From: Methanocorpusculum petauri
GTDB taxonomy: Archaea; Halobacteriota; Methanomicrobia; Methanomicrobiales; Methanocorpusculaceae
NCBI RefSeq assembly: GCF_026891975.1
Contig: NZ_JAPTGB010000008.1
Span: 23,708 to 87,707, forward strand
Reading direction: 5' to 3'
DNA: 64,000 nt
The notes beneath the pieces are model-generated. The model was not told the origin of the DNA and ran no database searches. It saw only the letters and a list, made by a program, of their open reading frames with translations. Of the stretch, positions 53,415-62,180 are shown one piece after another. How positions within the stretch are numbered: position 1 is the stretch's first letter; each line of letters opens with the position of its first letter. The position numbers and the translations under genes were made by a program.

Positions 53415-54743
53415 TTAGTAGTTCGGCAGATACCGTTTGATCTCCCAGTCGGTGATGGCGCGGGAGTAGTCTGCCCATTCCAGTTCGCCGATGCGGTTGA
53501 TCTGGGCGACGACGTGTTCGCCTAAAACGCTGCAGAGCAGTTCATCCTGCATGAGCGCGTTGTTTGCTTCCTGCAGATTCCACGGGAGGCAGCGGATGCC
53601 TTCAGCTGCACGCTCGGCGGGTGTCATGCGGAAGATGTTTTTGTCAATGTTTTCCGGAGGTTCAATTTTGTTGATGACGCCGTCCATTCCCGCAGCAAGC
53701 ATCACGGCAAAGGTGAGGTACGGGTTGCAGGTCGGATCAGGACTGCGCAGCTCGGCACGAGTACTTTTGCCGCGTGATGAGGGTACACGGATGAGGGCGG
53801 AACGGTTTAAGGCAGACCAGCCGACATAGACCGGTGCTTCGTAGCCGGGGATCAGACGTTTGTAGGAGTTGACCGTCGGGTTTGCGATCCGGGTGATGCC
53901 GTCGATGTGTTTCAGGAGACCGGCGATGAAGTGGCGCGCGGTGTCGGAGAGCTGGTGGTCGCCGTTTGGATCAAAGAATGCGTTCTTTCCATCCTTCATC
54001 AGTGAGCAATTTACGTGCATGCCGGAGCCGTTGATGCCGAAGATGGGTTTTGGCATGAAGGTTGCGTGCAGACCGCGCCGTAAGGCGAGGGTTTTTGCGG
54101 CGAACTTGAAGGTTACGACTTTGTCGGCCATGCCAAGCGCGTCGCCATAGGTGAAGTCGATCTCGTGCTGGCTTGGGGCGACTTCATGGTGCGATGCTTC
54201 AATGTTGAATCCCATCTCCGATAACGAGATTACCAGATCGCGCCGGACGTCTTCTCCGGGATCAGTCGGAGTCTGATCAAAGTAACCGCTGTGATCCTGG
54301 AGATTGACAGATGCGTGACCGTCAATCAGCCGGAAGAGGAAGAACTCCATTTCGGGTCCGACATTGAAGGTGTAGCCGAGTTTTGCTGCTTTTTCAATCT
54401 GGGTGCGCAGAATACAGCGCGGGTCACCCGCAAATGGTTCGCCGTGTGTTGTGTAAACGTCACAGATGAACCGTGCAGCCCGGAACTTTTCGTCCGACCA
54501 GGGGATGATCTGGTAGGTGGACGGGTCAGGACGAAGCAGCATGTCTGATTCCTCCAGTCTTGCAAACCCCTGAATGGATGATCCGTCAAAGCTGATGCCG
54601 TCGGTCAGAGCCTTTTTCATTTGTTTCGTCGGAATTGCGACGTTTTTCGACTTTCCTTCCAGGTCAGAGAACTGAAGGAGAACCGACCGTACATTATCGA
54701 TCTCAAGGTTTGAGAGAACAGCGTCGATTTCGTCAGAAACCAT
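53415..54743 (-). CDS. glnA: Glutamine synthetase type I
   Basis: 442 residues, the GSI-alpha length without the adenylylation insert. Conserved blocks: FDGSSIQGF, VGPEMEFFLFR (metal-binding Glu), ASHHEVAPSQHEIDF, the ATP-binding FMPKPIFGINGSGMHVNCSL, NPTVNSYKRLIPGYEAPVYVGWS and the SRGKSTRAELRSPDPTCNPYL loop with catalytic Arg. It joins ammonium to glutamate. No PII gene is adjacent, and I find no GGAA-N6-TTCC NrpR site at the promoter. GTTTAATATC (54766-54775, minus strand), about 27 bases from the ATG, is the TATA box, suggesting a leaderless mRNA. Confidence 0.96.
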   Translation of the reverse strand: MVSDEIDAVLSNLEIDNVRSVLLQFSDLEGKSKNVAIPTKQMKKALTDGISFDGSSIQGFARLEESDMLLRPDPSTYQIIPWSDEKFRAARFICDVYTTHGEPFAGDPRCILRTQIEKAAKLGYTFNVGPEMEFFLFRLIDGHASVNLQDHSGYFDQTPTDPGEDVRRDLVISLSEMGFNIEASHHEVAPSQHEIDFTYGDALGMADKVVTFKFAAKTLALRRGLHATFMPKPIFGINGSGMHVNCSLMKDGKNAFFDPNGDHQLSDTARHFIAGLLKHIDGITRIANPTVNSYKRLIPGYEAPVYVGWSALNRSALIRVPSSRGKSTRAELRSPDPTCNPYLTFAVMLAAGMDGVINKIEPPENIDKNIFRMTPAERAAEGIRCLPWNLQEANNALMQDELLCSVLGEHVVAQINRIGELEWADYSRAITDWEIKRYLPNY

Positions 54744-55112
54744 GCTTACATGTGGGCGGTGAAATGATATTAAACCTGAACTCGGTGGTTGATCAGGAAG
54801 GAGATGACGGGTTGCTGATGCGGGGGTTTTCCCGTCGTATCACAGATCTCCCTGCGGTTTTTGCGTACAATCCCGATGTTTAATACTCAGTCAGGGATGA
54901 GGCACCACAACATTCCCTGCCCGAGAGTGATACCATACAAAAATCACGAAAATTCTGTATTTATCCATGAATCCTCCACGAGACTGTGACACGAACTTTT
55001 TACTTTCCCGGTTCTGACACGTTTCCATCCATACCGGTCTTTCCACTATACCAATAATACTGTCCGGGGAGAGAGATAACTCCCGGGAAAAAAAGTGTTT
55101 TGTAGGCAGTTT
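54744..55112 (-). other. Intergenic region between polB and glnA with terminator hairpin
   Basis: On the minus strand, shortly after the polB stop comes a T7 run (55088-55094) and then a hairpin, CCGGGGAG (55064-55071) with CTCCCGG (55080-55086), a likely terminator for polB. The glnA TATA box is at the other end. Between about 54790 and 55060 I see nothing I can name. Confidence 0.5.
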
Positions 55113-57530
55113 TTAAAAAAACATATCCAGTGTGGTTTTTTTTGCTTTTGTTGGATCAAATTCGTCCCAGTCCCAGTCAAGAGCGTCAAAAATTCGTGTC
55201 AGCGGCGCCTGAATGGTTTTTTCGAGCATTGTTTCCCAGTCGATTTCAAACATTCCATCAGGAATCTGGTCCGGATACTCGAAGCAGAGGACATCGGTGT
55301 TCGGGTACTTTTCGGGATTGTAGGAACGCCTGATGTAGAGCCGTTTTGGTTTACTGCCGCGTTTGAAATCGGTGCCAAGGTAGGTATTTGAGTATTTTGC
55401 TCCCCGGCCGTGGGCATCGAGCACGGTGTAGTCATCAAGCGATTTGTTGATGCCGCTTGGGATTCCGGCTTTTTCGAGCGGGCACCGTCCTGCGCGGTAC
55501 ATGCGGAGGACTTCGGGAAGATACTCTTTGACCTCGGTTTTTCCGTTTCCTTTGAGAATCATCTCAAGTACCCGTTCCTGTACTTCGCGGGTGATGGGTG
55601 CTGAGTCGGAGCGTTTCATTTCAAAACCGGTGATGTCGATCTTGTCAACGTCCTGTCCTTCTTTCCAGACAAGATGACCGGCATACCGTTTTTTTGCACC
55701 GCCCTGGAAGAATCTGCGGTAGATTTTTTCGAATTTGATGGAGAAGTAGTTCTGATCCGCGTCAAGTGTATTTTTGGAGAAGTCGATGTAGCTTGCGTTC
55801 AGCTCGAGTTCGAGTTCATGGGCGATCTTCATCGTTTCTTCCTGCGAGACTTTGGGCAGCCGGACAAAGCAGGAGTCGGTGTCCCCATAGATCACTTCGT
55901 AGCCGCGGGCGGTGATGATGTTTCTGGTGTGCTGGATGATGGCTCTGCCGACGGAGGTTACGGCGGATCCGATGTCACGGTCGTAGAGGCGGAACCGGGA
56001 AAATCCCGATACGCCGTAGTAGGTGTTCATGATGACCTTCAGTACGTTCTGCTGCATGTCGTAGAGGGTGTACTCCTGCGAGCCGTAGGGGAAGGTGTTG
56101 CGCAGTTTTTTGCGGTCGTCGCGTTCCGCCATGAGTTCGCTGATGATGCTGCGCGTGAGGCCGTCCGGCTGCCGGAGGAACCGGATGCCGTTTGGTGCGT
56201 GGATCTCGCCGTCAGGGGATTTGGTTTCGGGTGAGGCGTTTAAGGTCATCATTGCCATCGGGTAAAGGGATTTTAAGTCAAGCACGATGACGTTTTCCTT
56301 GACGCCTTTGCTTGCGGCAAAGACGGTTGCTCCTTCAAACTCTTCTCCGGCAGTGTTTCCTTTGGAGGGGAGGACGAATTTTCCGGAGGCTTTGCGGAGA
56401 ATGTAGATGTCGATGACGTTGGAGGAGTTGAGTGCTTTGTCAAGCGGGCAGCCGACGTAGCGGGAGACTTCCTGATAAAATTCGATGATGTTGTTTTTGC
56501 GGTTGATGCCGACACACAACTCCACGTCCTTGAAGTTGTACTCGACCATTTTCATCGGGTCCTTGTTCCAGAGGTCGCCCAGTGTTCCGGTGTAACGGAC
56601 TTTTCGTTCGCCGAGTTCTTCTTCGGCGATGGCGTCAAGCCGGTAGGATTCTTTCTGGCTGCTCTGCATTTTTTTATAGGCGGTCAGCAGATCGAAGATA
56701 ACGCGGCCACGCATGGCATTACGTTCGGTTGTTCCCGGGAGGCGTGCAAATGCGTCGGATTTGAATCCGAGAGTAACAGCACGTTTGAGGATATAGTCGG
56801 CGTCGAAGTCGGCGAAGTTCCAGCCGGAGAGGATGTCCGGGTCTTTTTCCTGGATGTAGGCGATGAATGCGGTGAAAAGTTCTTTTTCGGTTTTATAGAC
56901 GCAGATGGTGTGACGGTCGCGGGTGAAACAGCCGTTGGCGAGGCCGGGCTGATCGTAGTAGTCGACGCGGGTGTCACCGAGGAGGACGAAGGTGGTATAG
57001 TGGTCGTCGTAGGAGTCGTGGCAGGTGAGGCAGGTGACAGGGTCGCGTTCGGGTTCGGGGAATCCGTTGCGGTCGTCACATTCGATATCGCACATGCAGA
57101 CACGGGGTTTTGAGTGGACGACGGCGGGTGCAAGTTCGGTGTAGCTGCATACGTCGGCCGGTGCTGCAACGCCGCCGGTAAGGCCGGTGTCGATGAGGAA
57201 ACGGGTGGCAAAGGGAATGTCTGCTTCGTAGTGGTGGTAGCGATCACGGACTATTCGTACATCGGTTGGTTTTCCGGTGTAGATGCGGCGGAGCGGATCT
57301 CCTTTGATGGAGACAGCTTTGTCCTGCGTGACTTCAATGTTGTCCGGGTGGGGCAGGTCTGCTTCATTTTCCCAGACCCAGAAGTAGGGGCGGAAGTCGG
57401 TGATCTGGAGGTGATGGGCAGTACCTTCGGCGGTTCTGCCGAAGATGTGAACGACCGGTCCGCCGGGTGCGTTGGTGTATTCGGCCTGGTTAATGGCGAT
57501 GGTTACCGGGGATGATTCGTCCCCTGACAT
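55113..57530 (-). CDS. polB: DNA polymerase, family B
   Basis: 805 residues. The 3'-5' exonuclease shows CDIECDD (Exo I), SGWNFADFDADY (Exo II) and YNFKDVELC (Exo III). The polymerase shows DLKSLYPMAM (motif A), KVIMNTYYGVSGFSR (motif B) and YGDTDSCF (motif C), plus KKRYAG. The protein ends KKTTLDMFF, a PCNA-binding PIP box. It is the replicative or repair family B enzyme of archaea. Its ATG at 57530 overlaps the malate dehydrogenase stop (TGATG), with GGAGAG just upstream, so the two are translated from one mRNA. Confidence 0.97.
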   Translation of the reverse strand: MSGDESSPVTIAINQAEYTNAPGGPVVHIFGRTAEGTAHHLQITDFRPYFWVWENEADLPHPDNIEVTQDKAVSIKGDPLRRIYTGKPTDVRIVRDRYHHYEADIPFATRFLIDTGLTGGVAAPADVCSYTELAPAVVHSKPRVCMCDIECDDRNGFPEPERDPVTCLTCHDSYDDHYTTFVLLGDTRVDYYDQPGLANGCFTRDRHTICVYKTEKELFTAFIAYIQEKDPDILSGWNFADFDADYILKRAVTLGFKSDAFARLPGTTERNAMRGRVIFDLLTAYKKMQSSQKESYRLDAIAEEELGERKVRYTGTLGDLWNKDPMKMVEYNFKDVELCVGINRKNNIIEFYQEVSRYVGCPLDKALNSSNVIDIYILRKASGKFVLPSKGNTAGEEFEGATVFAASKGVKENVIVLDLKSLYPMAMMTLNASPETKSPDGEIHAPNGIRFLRQPDGLTRSIISELMAERDDRKKLRNTFPYGSQEYTLYDMQQNVLKVIMNTYYGVSGFSRFRLYDRDIGSAVTSVGRAIIQHTRNIITARGYEVIYGDTDSCFVRLPKVSQEETMKIAHELELELNASYIDFSKNTLDADQNYFSIKFEKIYRRFFQGGAKKRYAGHLVWKEGQDVDKIDITGFEMKRSDSAPITREVQERVLEMILKGNGKTEVKEYLPEVLRMYRAGRCPLEKAGIPSGINKSLDDYTVLDAHGRGAKYSNTYLGTDFKRGSKPKRLYIRRSYNPEKYPNTDVLCFEYPDQIPDGMFEIDWETMLEKTIQAPLTRIFDALDWDWDEFDPTKAKKTTLDMFF

Positions 57531-58387
57531 CAGACTCTCCTGCAAAGGTCGGCCAGATAGTCTGCAGCTTCCCGGAGTTTGTTTTCTTCCCAGTCGTCGA
57601 AGATCCAGGAGTCGTCGATTGCGGCGCCGTTTCTGCTGAGGGTGACGGGAAGACCGAGTGCGCAGTCGGTGATGTTGTAGGCACCGTCGGCAGGGACGGA
57701 GCAGGTGATTAACCGGTGCGAGTCGGTTGCGATGTCTTTGATCATGCTGCAGATGTGGTAGGCGGGGCCGAAGATTGTTCCGGATTTTCCTTTGATGACC
57801 GGCATGGAAGACCCGCGGATGTCTGTGAGGATTTCGTTGCGGACGGTGTCGGGGACGTCGATTTCCAGGCGTGAAAAGATGGGGACCTGGTGTTCGCCGT
57901 GTTCGCCGAGGACACGGGCGTCGCCCGTGACTCCGGCGGAGGCGAGAGCGAGAGAGAATCTGCGGCTGTCCAGAAGGCCGCCGAATCCAAGGACCTGTTC
58001 CTGTGCAAGGCCGGTGTGTTTTGCGAAGTACCAGGTAAAGACGTCCATGGGGTTGGTGACGATGATGAGATGACCGCCAAATCCTGTAAGCATTTCTGCT
58101 GCTTCCCGGGCTACCGGCAGGTTTGCGTCAAAGAGGTCTGCGCGTGTTTTGATGTCCGGAGTTCTGGCAGCTCCTGCGGAGAATATGCAGAAGTCTGCAT
58201 CCCGCATACGTTTTGTGTCGCAGGAGACGGGGATGTCCAGGGCGTGGGTGATGTCGAGTTTTTGTGCGGTGAGGACCGGCTCATACATGTCGTGCAGAAT
58301 TATTTCGTCGGCGAGACCGAGAGCGGCTGCAAGGAAGGCCACTTCTCCGCCGATCCGTCCGGCGCCGAGGCATGCCAGTACTGTCAT
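57530..58387 (-). CDS. mdh: Malate dehydrogenase (LDH/MDH family)
   Basis: 285 residues, short for the family. Rossmann motif LGAGRIGGEVAF, Asp in ILHDMYEP for the coenzyme ribose (NAD preference), IFSAGAARTPDIKTR, VTNPMDVFTW, RRFSLALA and the catalytic GEHGEHQVPIFS with the active-site His. The substrate-loop residues suggest malate over lactate, and a class I fumarase is encoded in the same window. It overlaps polB, an unusual metabolic-replication pairing. Confidence 0.9.
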   Translation of the reverse strand: MTVLACLGAGRIGGEVAFLAAALGLADEIILHDMYEPVLTAQKLDITHALDIPVSCDTKRMRDADFCIFSAGAARTPDIKTRADLFDANLPVAREAAEMLTGFGGHLIIVTNPMDVFTWYFAKHTGLAQEQVLGFGGLLDSRRFSLALASAGVTGDARVLGEHGEHQVPIFSRLEIDVPDTVRNEILTDIRGSSMPVIKGKSGTIFGPAYHICSMIKDIATDSHRLITCSVPADGAYNITDCALGLPVTLSRNGAAIDDSWIFDDWEENKLREAADYLADLCRRV

Positions 58388-58469
58388 ATCCTGTTATATT
58401 GATCGGGGCAGGTTATGAGGGTTGGGAATCCGGTGTTGCGGGTTGTCCGGTAAAAAAAGAGAGATTCTT

Positions 58470-59033
58470 TTATTCGATGTTTTGGAGGGTATTTTTGTCG
58501 TATCGCGAGATGGTTGCGTTTTTCTGGTTCTGATACTTCGCGTCGGGTTTTTTGTCGTAGGGACAGGCACAGCGTTTGGTTACGTAGAAGACGAGCTGGC
58601 CGACGGGCATTCCTGCATAGACGCGTACCGGGCGGCTGTTGACGTTGCACATTTCCAGGGTGATGGTTCCGGAGAATCCTGCGTCGATCCAGCCGCCGGT
58701 CTGGTGGAGTTCGATGCCGAGGCGTGCGACACTGCTTTTTCCTTCGATGGAGGAGACGATGTTGTCGGGGAGGGTGATGGTTTCGAGGGTTTCGGCAAGG
58801 ACGAACTGGCCGGGCATGATGTCAAAGTAGGAGCTTTTCCGTTCGCTTGTGTGGGAGAGGATGGTTTCTTTTTTGTACGGGTCGATGACGTCGTCACAGG
58901 GTTCGTACCAGACGAAGTGGTTGCCGAGGCGGATGTCCAGTGAGTTCGGCTGGATGAGTGCGGGGTCGTACGGGTCTACACCGATGAATCCGCGTTTTAT
59001 GTGATCTGCAATTTCCCAGTCTACCAGAATCAT
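58470..59033 (-). CDS. dcd: dCTP deaminase
   Basis: 187 residues. Family blocks: [57 protein letters not shown] and the catalytic [21 protein letters not shown] with its Glu, then [10 protein letters not shown]. It converts dCTP to dUTP; some archaeal members also hydrolyse dUTP to dUMP, which I cannot exclude here. It precedes mdh-polB on the same strand with an 82-base gap. Confidence 0.94.
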   Translation of the reverse strand: MILVDWEIADHIKRGFIGVDPYDPALIQPNSLDIRLGNHFVWYEPCDDVIDPYKKETILSHTSERKSSYFDIMPGQFVLAETLETITLPDNIVSSIEGKSSVARLGIELHQTGGWIDAGFSGTITLEMCNVNSRPVRVYAGMPVGQLVFYVTKRCACPYDKKPDAKYQNQKNATISRYDKNTLQNIE

Positions 59034-59083
59034 ATCTTATCTATATGATGCAGGGATAGAAAAAACGTGCTTTAAAAAAATGG

Positions 59084-61828
59084 TTAGTGTTTCCGCAGCA
59101 CGGTATATGCACCTGCGGCTGCTGCGGCGAGGATGAGGGCAGTGCTGAGGGGGGTTGGCTGTGGTTCGGTTGATGATGCGGTCGGTTGGGGGGTTGTGGT
59201 GGTTGGTTGCGGGGTTGCCGGGGGCGTTGCGGGGGATGCGATGATGTTGAGGGAGGCGGAGGTGCTGGTGGAGACGGCTATTCCTGATACACGGATGGTG
59301 TAGGTGTCAATGGGAAGGCCGGATCCGCCAACTGTATAGGACCAGGCGTTCGGGGTTCCTGCAATTACGGTTGTGGTGCCGGAGATGCCGGATGCGGAGG
59401 GCTGCTGGTTTTTGTCGCCGGGGATGAATGAGGCCGGGTTGATTTCGATGAGCAGCTGGTTGTTTGGTGCAAGGTTGGTGGTTCCGGAGATGGTGAAGGG
59501 GATGCCGGTTTCCTGATCGCTGATCGGGTTGATGGTGATGTAGGGGTCCTGGACGGTGAGTTTCATGGTGGTGTAGAGGTCGTCAATGTAGGGGGAGTTG
59601 AGCATCTGGATCAGGGCGTTTGCTGCCTGCGATCCCTGAAGCCGGTTCGGGCCTTCGACGACGAAAGAGCTTTGTGTGCCGCCGTTTACAGACGGGATGG
59701 CAAGGATGGTCTGATCGCCGCTGTTGATCTGAATGATGCCGAATTTTCCGTCGTACATGGGGTGTTCTACGATGATGTAGTACTGACCTGAGGACATGCT
59801 TTCGGGGAGGTACATTTTGTAGTCGTATCTGCCGTTGTCAACAGGGGTTGTTATGCGTTGGTAGTAGTTGGTGCCGAAGATGAAGATGGCAACGCCCGCA
59901 GGGCTGCCGGATGCGGTTCCGGCGATGTGGATGTAGTCGCCTTTTGCTGCGGTCAGGCTGGTGGTTCCGATGCTGAGGTCGGGCTGGCGGAGCTGGATGG
60001 AGAGTGTTGCGTATTGTGTTCCGGCAAGCTGGAATTTGTCGCTTTTTGATCCTACGGCGTAGATGGTGTAGGTTCCGATGTCAAGTCCGCTGCTGCCGGT
60101 GTCCCAGGTGTAGGTCCAGGTATTGTCGCTTGAGACGGGGGCTTTTGAGAATGTTCCGGTTCCGTCGAGGCTGATACCGGCCGGGTTGAGATTGGGGCCG
60201 GTGAGGAAGAGGTAGGTGGTATCGGAGTCAGTGTTGGTGCCGGTGAGTTTGATTTCCTGACCCAGGTAGTAGCTGCGGCCGCTGTCGGTTGTTGCGATGG
60301 TGAGGCCGCCGACGCTGATTCTGATTTTTGTGGTGTCGTAACTGGTGCCTGCTCCGGCGGTTGTTGCGCTGTAGCTGGTGATGCTGTTTACGCGGATGGT
60401 GTAGGTTCCTTCGGGGACCGGGTTGCCGTTTACGGGGTTTGTTGTATATTGGATGATTCTTTTTCCGTCCGATGCGGTGGTGACGACGCCCCAGGATTTT
60501 GCGTCTGTTGCGGCGGTGTCCGGGATGAGGACGGTTTTGACGATGTCGTTAATGGATACCTGAGGGTTTTGGTCACCGCGGGTTATGCCAATCTGGCCGG
60601 GGATCATCTGGGGGACGGTGGTTCCTCCGGTGCTGTCGATGGAGATAATGTAGGGGGTGTTGGGGTTTCCGGTGATGGTGACAGTGAAAGGGTTGCTGCG
60701 GGTGACAGTGTCTTTTTCTGCGGTGATGGTGAGGGTTTCTGCACTGCCGAGGGAGAAGGAGATGATGTTGGATTTTTTGGCGTAGTTGGCAAATGCGGCA
60801 GGGATGGTCCATTCGGCCTGTGACTGGTAGATGCCGCCGATGAGGGACGGGTCGCCGAGGGGTACTGCGGGTGTTGTGATGCGGGGAGAGTTGATGCTGA
60901 TTGCGGAGAGGTCGGTGGTGCCGAGCATGGTGGTTTTTCCGCCGACGGGGGTGGTGATGATGATGTCTGCTGCGGCACCGATGCCGGAGGGGCCGACTTT
61001 GGGTGCGTCAATGACGTAGGTGATGCTGCTGCTTTTTGCGACGGTCTGGCCGTTTACGGAGTCGGTGGAGCCTGCATACCATGCGTCGAGTTTGAGCTCG
61101 GGCATCCAGATGTAGAGGTAGCTGCCGGTCCAGATGCTGCCGTCGTAAATGCGGTAGGCGCCGGTGTAGCCGTTTACGGCAACGTCCAGGAGGTTGATGA
61201 CGCCGTTTGCGTCAGCGGCGATGGTGTTGACGGGGGTCGGGTTTGCGTCGCCGGTCATGTAGGCGATGGAGGTTGCGTAGCTGCCGGGGCCGTCGCTGTT
61301 TCGTATTTTGATTTTGATCTGTTCATATACGAAGGCGGTATTTCCCGGATAGACGGTGGGTATGCTGCCGGACTGGGGGTAAGGCAGGCGGTCGCCTCCG
61401 GTAAGGTATCCGGGGGTTGGTGTCGGTGTTGTCTGCGTTGTTGTCGGGGTGGCTGTTGGTGTCGGTGTTGTCTGCGTTGTTGCCGGGGTATCGGTTGGTG
61501 TCGGTGTTGTTTGTGTTGTTGCCGGGGTATCGGTTGGTGCTGGTGTTTCAGTTTCGTTGTCATCCAGTGTTACGGGTCGTATGACTTCGCTTTGCTTTCC
61601 AAGACTGAACCGGACCGCATGCTGTTCAGCAATTTCCCGGAGGTTTTTTGCGCCGAACATTTCGTTTATGTTTTTGGTGAGGAGGTCAGCGGGGAGCAGA
61701 TCGGTGTAGCTGCTTTCTCCTGTTCCGGCAAACTGAACTTCGGGGAAGTTGTCGTCTGCTGCGGCTGCGGGTACTGCAAGGAACAGGATGCAGAGGAGGA
61801 GAATGGATATTGCTGGTATGGGTTTCAT
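59084..61828 (-). CDS. Large Thr/Pro-rich cell-surface protein (DUF3821-like)
   Basis: 914 residues from the ATG at 61828, which has AGGTG six bases upstream. A signal peptide (MKPIPAISILLLCILFLAVP..AAA) is followed by a short domain, a tandem Thr/Pro linker with a 13-residue unit (about 100-145), and a domain beginning PYPQSGSIPTVYPGNTAFVYEQIKIKI that resembles DUF3821 of methanogen surface proteins. Several Ig-like repeats follow (GTYTIRVNSI, GTYTIYAVGS, DTYTIRVSGI). The C-terminus is a second Thr/Pro region, one helix (LSTALILAAAAAGAYTVL) and RKH. It is probably an S-layer-associated, membrane-anchored glycoprotein. Confidence 0.8.
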   Translation of the reverse strand: MKPIPAISILLLCILFLAVPAAAADDNFPEVQFAGTGESSYTDLLPADLLTKNINEMFGAKNLREIAEQHAVRFSLGKQSEVIRPVTLDDNETETPAPTDTPATTQTTPTPTDTPATTQTTPTPTATPTTTQTTPTPTPGYLTGGDRLPYPQSGSIPTVYPGNTAFVYEQIKIKIRNSDGPGSYATSIAYMTGDANPTPVNTIAADANGVINLLDVAVNGYTGAYRIYDGSIWTGSYLYIWMPELKLDAWYAGSTDSVNGQTVAKSSSITYVIDAPKVGPSGIGAAADIIITTPVGGKTTMLGTTDLSAISINSPRITTPAVPLGDPSLIGGIYQSQAEWTIPAAFANYAKKSNIISFSLGSAETLTITAEKDTVTRSNPFTVTITGNPNTPYIISIDSTGGTTVPQMIPGQIGITRGDQNPQVSINDIVKTVLIPDTAATDAKSWGVVTTASDGKRIIQYTTNPVNGNPVPEGTYTIRVNSITSYSATTAGAGTSYDTTKIRISVGGLTIATTDSGRSYYLGQEIKLTGTNTDSDTTYLFLTGPNLNPAGISLDGTGTFSKAPVSSDNTWTYTWDTGSSGLDIGTYTIYAVGSKSDKFQLAGTQYATLSIQLRQPDLSIGTTSLTAAKGDYIHIAGTASGSPAGVAIFIFGTNYYQRITTPVDNGRYDYKMYLPESMSSGQYYIIVEHPMYDGKFGIIQINSGDQTILAIPSVNGGTQSSFVVEGPNRLQGSQAANALIQMLNSPYIDDLYTTMKLTVQDPYITINPISDQETGIPFTISGTTNLAPNNQLLIEINPASFIPGDKNQQPSASGISGTTTVIAGTPNAWSYTVGGSGLPIDTYTIRVSGIAVSTSTSASLNIIASPATPPATPQPTTTTPQPTASSTEPQPTPLSTALILAAAAAGAYTVLRKH
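61419..61551 (-). repeat. 39-bp tandem repeat inside the surface-protein gene
   Basis: Three full copies start at 61419, 61458 and 61497, with a partial fourth from 61536. The unit encodes a Thr/Pro-rich 13-residue repeat containing TTQTTPTPT. Copies differ by a few bases. This keeps the reading frame, so copy number may vary without breaking the protein. Confidence 0.85.
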
Positions 61829-61843
61829 GGAGTGCACCTTTTT

Positions 61844-62134
61844 TTACGTAGATGGTAGTTTTTGTTGATTATTAAGAATGGAGATGGTGACAAAATGGGA
61901 GGGTAAGTCGTCGGGGGTGTTTGAAAAAGGATTTTCACCAGTTTCGGCAGGCACCCTGGCAAAGGTACAGTTGTCCCTGATTGGATGCGGCAGATTCGAA
62001 TCTGGAGTGCCGGGAGCTCCATAACACACTGCATATCCGGAAAATTTCTGTGTGCTGGGTACAGTTACGTTCCATTTTCCGTCACCATTATCCACAGTCG
62101 TACCACATGTGGGACCTCCAGGTAGATCCCCCAT
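61844..62134 (-). CDS. Doubtful small hypothetical protein
   Basis: A 96-residue frame between rfcL and the surface-protein gene. It includes DGKWNVTVPS, a stretch that looks like the strand of a surface Ig-like domain, and four Cys. It starts directly after an in-frame stop (TGAATG), without a ribosome-binding site. It overlaps the probable promoter of the surface protein and contains the palindrome CAGATTCGAATCTG (61991-62004). It may be a remnant of a surface gene or a chance frame. Confidence 0.25.
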   Translation of the reverse strand: MGDLPGGPTCGTTVDNGDGKWNVTVPSTQKFSGYAVCYGAPGTPDSNLPHPIRDNCTFARVPAETGENPFSNTPDDLPSHFVTISILNNQQKLPST

Positions 62135-62180
62135 TCATTTACGTTTATCACTTCCCGCAACCAAGAACTAAACAGCAACC

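Noticed and set aside
54744..54800. NrpR operator (GGAA-N6-TTCC) at glnA
   Set aside because: I searched the promoter region by eye and found no such spaced pair.
61419..61551. CRISPR-like direct repeats
   Set aside because: The units are contiguous, with no unique spacers, and lie in frame inside a surface-protein gene.
61937..62035. tRNA-like sequence around CAGATTCGAATCTG
   Set aside because: It resembles a T arm, but neither strand gives a 5-bp T stem around a 7-base loop, and no anticodon or acceptor arm can be built.
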